Shown piece by piece: positions 46,664 to 53,422 of a DNA stretch of 64,000 bases (position 1 is the first letter of the stretch; every line of letters starts with the position of its first letter). Origin of the DNA: Pseudomonas sp. URMO17WK12:I11 (GTDB taxonomy: Bacteria; Pseudomonadota; Gammaproteobacteria; Pseudomonadales; Pseudomonadaceae); the NCBI RefSeq assembly GCF_007677725.1, contig NZ_VEDF01000008.1, positions 124,001 through 188,000 of the forward strand, in the 5' to 3' direction. The notes beneath the pieces were generated by a model. The model was not told the DNA's origin, made no database searches, and saw only the letters and a program-made list of their open reading frames with translations. The position numbers and the translations under genes are program-made.

Positions 46664-46728
46664 GCAACACACGCAACATTTGCGCAGCACCATGTGCCCC
46701 TTGGCCTTTCACAGGGTGGAATACAACC

Positions 46729-49700
46729 ATGCAAACCCGGAACGGCGTTCAGTTGTATTCCGCCTCAGACATCTGTGGTTTTCTGGAGTGCCAGCACCTA
46801 ACGGCACTGGACCTTCAGCATCTTGTTGCCCCTATGGAAAAAGCGCCGGCAAGCGAGCAGAACCGCCTGATCCAGGGCAAGGGGCTCGCTCATGAAGCGA
46901 CGTTTCTTGAACGACTCAAACGCGAAAATGCTCACGTAGTCGACATTGCCGAGGGCAATCCGAGTTTCGCGCGGCGGGTGGAACTGACCATTGAGGCCAT
47001 GAAGGCTGGTGCGGACATCATCTTCCAGGCTTCGCTCCAGGAAGGTGCCTTTATTGGGCATGCCGACTTCCTGCGTAAGGTGCCGCGGGCGTCGACGCTG
47101 GGCGATCATAGCTATGAGGTGATCGACACCAAGCTGGCCAAGTCTGCAAAGGCCAAGTTCCTTGTGCAGGTTGCGCTTTACTCGCGAATGCTGATTGCAA
47201 TCCAGGGCATACAGCCGCAGTTCATGTATGTCGTACTGGGTGATTCTGCGCGTACGGAGCAGGCGTTTCGGGTCGCTGACTACGCCGATTATCTGGAGCA
47301 AGTGCTGCAGCGTTTCACGGCGTTCGTGAATGGTGACGGACAACCTGTGACGTACCCGGAGCCATGCGGGCATTGCGGGTTTTGTGTGTGGCGCGATCGC
47401 TGTGACGAACAACGGCTGCAAGACGATCACCTCTCGGCAGTCGCTGGCATCAGCCGCTCGCAAATCAAGAAATTGCAGGCTGGTGGTGTCACCACATTGC
47501 AGCAGTTGGCGAACAGTACCGATGACTTGCGCATCCCCAAGTTGCAAGTGGAGTCGCTGGGCAAGTTGCGCCATCAGGCGCGTTTGCAGTTCCAGGGGCG
47601 CTCCAGTGATGGCCCGTTGTTCGAGTTTCTGCCGGTCGTGGGGAAAAGGCGTGGTTTTAACCGAATGCCCACGGCGGTTGAGGGCGATCTGTTCTTCGAT
47701 ATGGAGGGCAATCCGCTGGAGGAGGGCGGCCTGGAATATCTCTTCGGTCTGTATATCGACGAAGGTGGCCAACAATCCTTCAAACCCTTCTGGGCACATA
47801 GCCGAGAGGCAGAAAAGATCGCGTTCGAGCAGTTCATCGACTGGGTCATCGCTCACCTCAAGCGTTACCCCAGCGCACATGTCTACCACTATGCCAGCTA
47901 TGAAGAGACGGCCATCAAGCGCCTGATGAGCCAGCACGGTACACGCGAGGCACAAGTGGACTGGTTGCTGCGCAACGGCAAGCTGATCGACCTCTACAAG
48001 GTTGTGCGCGAAGCGATCCGGGTGTCTGAGCCCAGCTACTCGATCAAGAACATCGAGCATTTTTACATGGGGCAGCGAGACGGCGACGTTACCAATGCCG
48101 GTGCGAGCATCGTGTTTTATGAGCGTTGGAAAGAGACTGGCGAGTCGGCGTTGCTCGAGCAGATCGAGCGGTACAACGAAGACGACGTGCTATCCACCTA
48201 TCTTCTGCGCAACTGGCTTTTGAGCATTAAACCGTCGGATGCGAGCACTCTCTCCGAGCCTGAAACAGAAAGCGAGAAAGCTGTAGCGGAACAAAAGGAG
48301 ATTGAGGTTCGTCTGGAAAGCTATCGCGATCGTTTGCTCGCTGGCTTGCCCGCCGCCGAATGTGCCCTGAGCGAAGCGGATCAAGTCAGGTTGCTCACCT
48401 TCCAGCTGCTTGACTTCCACCGTCGGGCAGACAAGCCGATATGGTGGCAGTTGTTCAGCCGTCAGGACATGACCACTGAGGAGCTGCTGGAGGATATCGA
48501 GAGCCTGGCCGGTTTGCGGCGTACAAAAACGCCGCCCGAACCGATCAAGAAATCATTTCTGTTTGAATACAGTTTCGAACCTCAAGAAAGCAAGATGCGC
48601 ACGGGTTCCCAAGGCGTCATCACAGAGTCCCTGTCCAATGTGCAGTTGGTTAACCTGGACAGTAACGCGTGTCTGGCGATGTTCAAAGCCACCGCGCACA
48701 ACGCGCCACCGGATGATTTCGACATGATTCCCGGCAGGCCGATTCCATCGACTTCGCTGCGCGAGGCACTGTTTCGCTATGCCGACAGCGTCTTGGCCGG
48801 TGAGCAGCGCTTCCAGGCGGTGTCGGACTTTCTCCATCGACGCGCTCCGCGGGTGAAAGACGTCCAGCCGGGTGCGCCACTACTGGATCCACGCCTGACG
48901 ACGACGGATGCCATCAAGCAGGTGGTACGCAATCTTGAGAACAGCGTGCTGTTTATTCAAGGGCCGCCGGGTGCCGGCAAGACCTACACGGGCTCGCACG
49001 TCATTGTTGACCTGCTCAAAGCAGGCAAGCGCATCGGTGTGACCTCCAATTCGCACCATGCCATCAACAACCTGTTGTCTGCTGTTGAGTCTCGCGCACA
49101 AGCAGAGGGCGTTGCATTCAAGGGGTTGAAAAAGTCATCGGAGGGAGAGGGCACTGAGTTCACTGGTTGCTGCATTCGCTCCATCGAAGACAAAAAGGAT
49201 TTCCTTGATGCCTGGGGGCCGGGAATTGACCTGACTGCGGGTACTGCCTGGCTATTTGCCGACGAGACCTTCACCGAGGCGTTGGATTACCTCTTCATCG
49301 ACGAGGCCGGTCAAGTGAGCGTGGCGAACCTGGTTACCATGGGCATTGCGGCACGCAACATCGTCTTGATGGGCGACCAGATGCAATTGTCGCAACCAGT
49401 GCAAGGCGTGCACCCTGGCCGTTCCGGTGACTCTATCCTCGATTATCTGCTGGATGGCACGCCCACCATTGCGCCTGATCGTGGGGTGTTTCTGGCGCAA
49501 ACCTGGCGGATGCATCCGCACGTTTGCTCATTCATTTCTCATGCGGTGTACGAAGGTCAACTGTCGTCGGCACCAAGAGCCGAGCGGCAGGTGTTGCGAC
49601 TGGATGGCCAGCGCCCGGACGTACCGGGCAGCGGACTGATGTTTTGCCCTGTGGAGCACGACGGCAACGGCCAGAGTTCCGATGAAGAAGCCGCATACGT

Positions 49701-50139
49701 CAAAGCGCTGTACACGTACTTTCTGCAGCAGCGCTATGTGGATAACACCGGCGAGGAGCACGCTGTGTCTCTCGAAAACATCCTGGTCGTGGCGCCCTAT
49801 AATTTGCAGGTACAGCTGTTGAAGCAGGTGCTGCCGGCGGGTGCGCGCGTCGGCACTGTGGATAAGTTTCAGGGGCAAGAGGCAGAGATTGTCATCGTCT
49901 CGATGGCGACGTCGAATGAAGACTACCTGCCCAGGGACATCGGCTTCCTGTACTCGAAAAACCGTTTGAATGTAGCGGTCAGCCGGGCGAAGTCGCTGGC
50001 TTGTATTGTCGCCAGTCCTGATCTGACGGCCATTCGTTGCCAGACGCCGCAAGACATGAACTTGGTCAACGGCTTGTGCATGGCGGTCAGGTACGGAACG
50101 GTCGACGAAACCCGTCAATCCCAAGAGGTTTTGCTATGA
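46729..50139 (+). CDS. Cas4-like nuclease/RNase H-like/SF1 helicase fusion (TM0106-type)
   Basis: The 1136-aa protein has three modules. Residues 1-230 are a RecB/Cas4-like PD-(D/E)XK nuclease (GHADFLRK, IDTKLAK) with a four-cysteine Fe-S signature at Cys213, 216, 219 and 225. Residues 315-500 are a YprB-type RNase H-like exonuclease (FFDMEGNP with Asp324 and Glu326). Residues 735-1110 are a DNA2/UPF1-like SF1 helicase: Walker A GPPGAGKT (745-752), Walker B FIDEAGQ (Asp858, Glu859), TVDKFQGQEAE from 1043 and NVAVSRAK. It should act on DNA or RNA ends using ATP. AGGGTGGA precedes ATG 46729. The stop overlaps the 39-aa gene. Confidence 0.9.
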   Translation: MQTRNGVQLYSASDICGFLECQHLTALDLQHLVAPMEKAPASEQNRLIQGKGLAHEATFLERLKRENAHVVDIAEGNPSFARRVELTIEAMKAGADIIFQASLQEGAFIGHADFLRKVPRASTLGDHSYEVIDTKLAKSAKAKFLVQVALYSRMLIAIQGIQPQFMYVVLGDSARTEQAFRVADYADYLEQVLQRFTAFVNGDGQPVTYPEPCGHCGFCVWRDRCDEQRLQDDHLSAVAGISRSQIKKLQAGGVTTLQQLANSTDDLRIPKLQVESLGKLRHQARLQFQGRSSDGPLFEFLPVVGKRRGFNRMPTAVEGDLFFDMEGNPLEEGGLEYLFGLYIDEGGQQSFKPFWAHSREAEKIAFEQFIDWVIAHLKRYPSAHVYHYASYEETAIKRLMSQHGTREAQVDWLLRNGKLIDLYKVVREAIRVSEPSYSIKNIEHFYMGQRDGDVTNAGASIVFYERWKETGESALLEQIERYNEDDVLSTYLLRNWLLSIKPSDASTLSEPETESEKAVAEQKEIEVRLESYRDRLLAGLPAAECALSEADQVRLLTFQLLDFHRRADKPIWWQLFSRQDMTTEELLEDIESLAGLRRTKTPPEPIKKSFLFEYSFEPQESKMRTGSQGVITESLSNVQLVNLDSNACLAMFKATAHNAPPDDFDMIPGRPIPSTSLREALFRYADSVLAGEQRFQAVSDFLHRRAPRVKDVQPGAPLLDPRLTTTDAIKQVVRNLENSVLFIQGPPGAGKTYTGSHVIVDLLKAGKRIGVTSNSHHAINNLLSAVESRAQAEGVAFKGLKKSSEGEGTEFTGCCIRSIEDKKDFLDAWGPGIDLTAGTAWLFADETFTEALDYLFIDEAGQVSVANLVTMGIAARNIVLMGDQMQLSQPVQGVHPGRSGDSILDYLLDGTPTIAPDRGVFLAQTWRMHPHVCSFISHAVYEGQLSSAPRAERQVLRLDGQRPDVPGSGLMFCPVEHDGNGQSSDEEAAYVKALYTYFLQQRYVDNTGEEHAVSLENILVVAPYNLQVQLLKQVLPAGARVGTVDKFQGQEAEIVIVSMATSNEDYLPRDIGFLYSKNRLNVAVSRAKSLACIVASPDLTAIRCQTPQDMNLVNGLCMAVRYGTVDETRQSQEVLL

Positions 50140-50255
50140 AAAATCTGTTCGCAATTATCGGTGTCATCGTCGTTGCCGAGAAGGGCTACCAGTTTGTCCG
50201 TGAATACATGGAGATGAAACAGGAGCTGGACCGACGTGCTTCTGATTCGGCCTGA
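50136..50255 (+). CDS. 39-aa membrane peptide coupled to the helicase gene
   Basis: The small protein begins MKNLFAIIGVIVVAEKGYQF, one short hydrophobic helix, then a charged helix (REYMEMKQELDRR). Its ATG overlaps the helicase TGA by four bases, and AGAGG lies 7 bases upstream, both strong signs that it is translated. It could tether or inhibit the helicase or act as a small toxin; the sequence does not say. Confidence 0.75.
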   Translation: MKNLFAIIGVIVVAEKGYQFVREYMEMKQELDRRASDSA

Positions 50256-50367
50256 CAAACGCCGATAACGTCGACAACTCCGTCTTTTTCTGCTTCCAAC
50301 GGGTGTCTGCTTCGGCCAAGTTGGCGCGACCGTTCAGCTAAGGTCCCATTTCAATGCGAGGTTCGTG

Positions 50368-50580
50368 ATGTGTAACGACCAAGAGGATGGTCGCTCGGAT
50401 GACCCAGGTCCCGCGCAAGTTAGAACCGAGGATGAGGTCGAATACAGCGAGGAATTCGCCGCCATGATTCTGGAGCAGGAGGCGAAGGGCTGCTTTCAGG
50501 AAATTGATGTCGATGACATGCTCGCTCTGCTCGACCGCATGATCATCGAGGCCCAAGGCGTGGGGCGGAAACTACAGTGA
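50368..50580 (+). CDS. Small acidic hypothetical protein
   Basis: The 70-aa product is strongly acidic (DEVEYSEEFAAMILEQEAKG; EIDVDDMLALLDRM) and mostly helical. GCGAGG sits 6 bases before ATG 50368. It resembles no family I know; its charge would suit a DNA-mimic or an antitoxin-like partner, which is speculation. It lies 112 bases after the membrane peptide. Confidence 0.55.
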   Translation: MCNDQEDGRSDDPGPAQVRTEDEVEYSEEFAAMILEQEAKGCFQEIDVDDMLALLDRMIIEAQGVGRKLQ

Positions 50581-50737
50581 CTGGGGACAAACCTGACTGT
50601 TGATACAGATGTCGTCAGCCGGTTTGGCTGAAATCCTCGACGGCTGGATCTCTTCTTGGCTGGCCGCGGGTGAGTCGTCCTCCGAATCGGGTTGAGCAGA
50701 TACACCCGCGGCTGAACGAGCATGAGCCGGCCATCGA

Positions 50738-50758
50738 CGAGGGGCGTCATGCCCCTCG
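50738..50758. terminator. Hairpin between convergent genes
   Basis: CGAGGGGC-GTCAT-GCCCCTCG is a perfect 8-bp stem with a 5-base loop, placed between the convergent 70-aa and WYL genes. No T run follows on either side, so termination may be weak. Confidence 0.5.
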
Positions 50759-50775
50759 TATCAGAGATTTGAGCG

Positions 50776-51651
50776 TCAGTCATTCATCAGCCACGGCCTC
50801 AATTCCTTGAGGTTGCTCACTACAACTTGCTGGGCCTCAGGGCTCGTCGCCAGGTTGCGCGGGTCGATCTGATAACGCTGCAACACATACTTCACCAAGG
50901 CCCTGCGGCTGGGCACCACTAATTGTCCTTGCGTCATCCCGAAGTCGGTTTCGATGATTGCCTTCTGCGCCTCGTTCAATCGCCCATCGGGCTCGAAGAT
51001 AACCGGAATCTCGACATTCCAGTCTTCATCCAGCTCCCGTGTGTTCGGCGATTCGTCGAGCAGGTCCGGCTGCCCGCGCAGGCGGCTGAGCACGAAGTCG
51101 CGGTACTGGCCATTCTTTTCGCAGTAGGCCCGCACATGCCAGCGCATGCCGGTGTACACCAGCGTGTGAGGGGCGATGAGGCGAACCTCTACGTTCGGGG
51201 TATTGAACGACACGTACTCGGTTTCCAGGCGCAGGCCTTCGCGGCAGGCCTTGAGCAAGGGGCGCAGAATCTCCGGTCGAATGGGGCGATCCGGCACTTC
51301 CAATACCTTGGTGTGCGCATAGGCCAGTGCCAGTCCATCAATGTGCGGGGCACGCTCATTGTTCTGATAGAGCAGGTGCAAATAGGCGCTGGCACTGTCG
51401 TCGATGAACAGGGGTTTGAACTGCTTGCTCGGCACATACCCCTTGAGCTGCTTGTCATATGTCAAGTTTTTGGGCGCATGCTCGGTGATGTAGGTATTGA
51501 TGTCCTTGGATGCCTGCTGGCGGCTGATGCCAAAGCTCTGCATCAAGTGCCCCGTGGTCAGCCTGCCTTCCCACCAGGCAACGGTCTCGATCAAACGATA
51601 GCGAAGTGCCAGGTCCCAGCGTACCTGTTCAACGGATTGCTTGCGTTTCAT
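50776..51651 (-). CDS. WYL-domain transcriptional regulator (BrxR/CapW-like), copy 2
   Basis: The 291-aa protein has a winged helix at residues 10-60 (LTTGHLMQSFGISRQQASKD), a WYL domain at 125-200 (LRLETEYVSFNTPNVEVRLI, then APHTLVYTGMRWHVRAYCE, ending RDFVLSRLRG) and a WCX tail. This is the BrxR/CapW/DriD layout, in which homodimers repress BREX, CBASS and other defence operons. It is divergent from the small membrane gene at 51771, with motif TTTACCTGTAT in the gap 24 bases from its start, so self-control plus control of the plus-strand operon is likely. Confidence 0.9.
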   Translation of the reverse strand: MKRKQSVEQVRWDLALRYRLIETVAWWEGRLTTGHLMQSFGISRQQASKDINTYITEHAPKNLTYDKQLKGYVPSKQFKPLFIDDSASAYLHLLYQNNERAPHIDGLALAYAHTKVLEVPDRPIRPEILRPLLKACREGLRLETEYVSFNTPNVEVRLIAPHTLVYTGMRWHVRAYCEKNGQYRDFVLSRLRGQPDLLDESPNTRELDEDWNVEIPVIFEPDGRLNEAQKAIIETDFGMTQGQLVVPSRRALVKYVLQRYQIDPRNLATSPEAQQVVVSNLKELRPWLMND

Positions 51652-51674
51652 ACCCTCTCCATGTGCGCGAATAC

Positions 51675-51685
51675 TTTACCTGTAT
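51675..51685. promoter_or_regulatory. Candidate operator site 2 (TTTACCTGTAT motif)
   Basis: The 11-base core TTTACCTGTAT, extended as ACTTTACCTGTATAAGT, is an imperfect inverted repeat. It lies between the divergent WYL regulator and the small membrane gene, a position fit for a WYL operator. Confidence 0.55.
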
Positions 51686-51770
51686 AAGTCTACATTCTAG
51701 ACCTGTCGTTTATAGCTACATATCGTGTGTCTGTCTTCGAAATAAATTGAAGTCACGAAAGGATGTGGAC

Positions 51771-52028
51771 ATGACTATGTCTGAAGCGGTTTCGACAGGG
51801 GCTTTGGTGTTGATCGGGGTGATCCTGACGGTGCTCCTGATGCAGTACCTGAGGTTGCGAGAAATCTGGCACGTGGCGCTTGCCTGCCGCCAGGACGCAC
51901 GTTGGGCGCGGATCTGGGAGATGGAAAACCGGGAGCTACGTTCGGCACTGCGTGCTGAGAAAGCGCACATCGAGCAGTTGCAAAGCAAGCTGGTGATTTT
52001 GCAGAACTTGATCTCTGCAGAGCGATAA
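51771..52028 (+). CDS. 85-aa single-pass membrane protein with coiled coil
   Basis: The protein has one N-terminal membrane helix (TGALVLIGVILTVLLMQYL, residues 9-27) and a C-terminal coiled coil (ENRELRSALRAEKAHIEQLQ near residues 52-71). AAGGA precedes ATG 51771. It starts the plus-strand operon that continues with the ADP-ribosylglycohydrolase-like gene 9 bases later. Its form suits a membrane anchor for a larger complex, for example with the dynamins encoded opposite. Confidence 0.75.
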   Translation: MTMSEAVSTGALVLIGVILTVLLMQYLRLREIWHVALACRQDARWARIWEMENRELRSALRAEKAHIEQLQSKLVILQNLISAER

Positions 52029-52037
52029 GGGAAGTGC

Positions 52038-53090
52038 ATGAACAGACTTGAACGGATCAAAGGCTGCCTGCTGGGTGGTGCTGTCGGAGACGCGCTTGGC
52101 GCCCCCGTGGAGTTTCTTGAGTGGCCTGCCATCGAAGCCAAGTTCGGTCCGCAGGGCATCATTGATTTTGCCCCGGCTTACGGCAACACCGGCGCCATCA
52201 GCGACGAAACGCAGATGATGCTGTTCACCGCAGAAGGTTTGCTGCGCGCTTTTGTGCTTGGCAGTTTACGGCAGGCGTGCCATGTCCCGAGCATTGTTCA
52301 CCAAGCGTTGCTGCGCTGGCTGATGACCCAGGATTACCCCTCTGCGATACCGATCGTCACAGATGGCTGGCTGATCAAGCAAGTCGAACTCTGGTCTCGT
52401 CGCTCCCCAGGCACAACTTGCCTGAATGCACTAAAGGCCAGCGCGCGGTTGGGAGCGGTTGCCGAGAACAACAGCAAGGGCTGCGGCGCCTTGGTACGTG
52501 TTGCACCCTGTGCATTCTTTGCCAATGCATTTGACTACGCGGCGCAGTCTGGACGCCTGACGCACGGGCATCCGACGGGCTACCTGGCGGCAGGGCTATT
52601 CGCCGACATTCTTCAGCGTGTTGTCGAAAGACAAGACAGCCTGGAACACGCGGTAACTCAAAGCTTGGCCAAATATGGGCAAGTACCTGGTATGGAAGAA
52701 ACGCGCAGCCTCATCGAGCGCGTGCTGTTTTTCTACTACGAGGGCTATACACCCACCCCGCAACGCATTGGCGACCTTGGCGGTGGGTGGGTTGCCGAGC
52801 AGGCGCTGGCGATTGGACTGTGGTGTGCGCTGACAGCACGATCACTCGAAGAAGGGGTGATCACGGCGGTGAATCACAGTGGCGATAGCAACAGCACAGG
52901 GCTTGTCGCCGGGCACTTGTTGGGTGCCCAGTATGGTGCTGCTGCCATTCCTGCCCGCTGGTTCGAACGCCTGGAACTGCGCCAGGTGATCGTGCAGGTA
53001 GCCGAGGAGCTTGAGCGTGTTCCACGTGATTACTGCGGGGTTGGTGGCGCGTTCGACGAGCAGATCGAATTGGCTTATCCGGGCAGTTGA
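52038..53090 (+). CDS. ADP-ribosylglycohydrolase (DraG/ARH-like) family protein with altered metal motif
   Basis: The 350-aa protein starts with RIKGCLLGGAVGDALGAPVE, the family opening, and has SDETQM (Asp56, Glu57, Thr58) as first metal motif. The second metal motif, normally G-D-x-D-[ST], reads GDSNSTG here: Asp283 is kept, but Asn285 replaces the second Asp. The family removes ADP-ribose from proteins or nucleic acids with two Mg2+ or Mn2+ ions. The change may weaken catalysis and leave a binding role. It is the middle gene of a three-gene operon. Confidence 0.88.
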   Translation: MNRLERIKGCLLGGAVGDALGAPVEFLEWPAIEAKFGPQGIIDFAPAYGNTGAISDETQMMLFTAEGLLRAFVLGSLRQACHVPSIVHQALLRWLMTQDYPSAIPIVTDGWLIKQVELWSRRSPGTTCLNALKASARLGAVAENNSKGCGALVRVAPCAFFANAFDYAAQSGRLTHGHPTGYLAAGLFADILQRVVERQDSLEHAVTQSLAKYGQVPGMEETRSLIERVLFFYYEGYTPTPQRIGDLGGGWVAEQALAIGLWCALTARSLEEGVITAVNHSGDSNSTGLVAGHLLGAQYGAAAIPARWFERLELRQVIVQVAEELERVPRDYCGVGGAFDEQIELAYPGS

Positions 53091-53136
53091 ATGCACCGAT
53101 GGCAATACATCAGCGAAGAGACCAAGGAGCTTTAGA

Positions 53137-53337
53137 ATGCCCATCAAACCCAGGCCCTTCACCTTTGAATGTGAAGGATGCGGTTGGACAAAGACAGTGG
53201 CACCGCAAAGTGATGTGCTGATGCCCGGCGAGTGGTTTGACCAGTGCCCGAGGTGCGGGAGCAAGGCACTGAAGATGCGCACCGCAGGGTGGCTTGAAGG
53301 GGCGTTGGCGGAGTTGCTGGCGCGGCGGCGATTTTGA
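53137..53337 (+). CDS. Small zinc-ribbon protein, copy 2
   Basis: The 66-aa protein has CEGCGWTKT (residues 11-19) and FDQCPRCGS (residues 34-42) separated by PQSDVLMPGEW. The pattern matches the 95-aa protein at 32895-33182. The C-terminus is a short basic helix (LARRRF). AAGGAG lies 7 bases before ATG 53137. It ends the plus-strand operon and faces the three-dynamin operon end to end. Confidence 0.8.
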   Translation: MPIKPRPFTFECEGCGWTKTVAPQSDVLMPGEWFDQCPRCGSKALKMRTAGWLEGALAELLARRRF

Positions 53338-53344
53338 GCGCACA

Positions 53345-53393
53345 GGCCAGGGTTCAGCGCCCTGGCCAGCAACGGCCTGCCAGCAGGCAGGCC
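53345..53393. terminator. Double hairpin between convergent operons
   Basis: GGCCAGGG-TTCAGCG-CCCTGGCC (53345-53367) and GGCCTGC-CAGCAG-GCAGGCC (53374-53393) are two adjacent perfect stems between the zinc-ribbon and dynamin genes. They have no T runs but are placed as a bidirectional transcription barrier would be. Confidence 0.6.
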
Positions 53394-53422
53394 TGGGTTA
53401 GTAACACGCTGTGTGCCGGCGT

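Noticed and set aside
45077..46693. 538-codon minus-strand frame opposite the 493-aa gene
   Set aside because: Antisense to a gene that lies just upstream of the helicase on the plus strand; its composition is Arg/Gln-rich with no recognisable domain.
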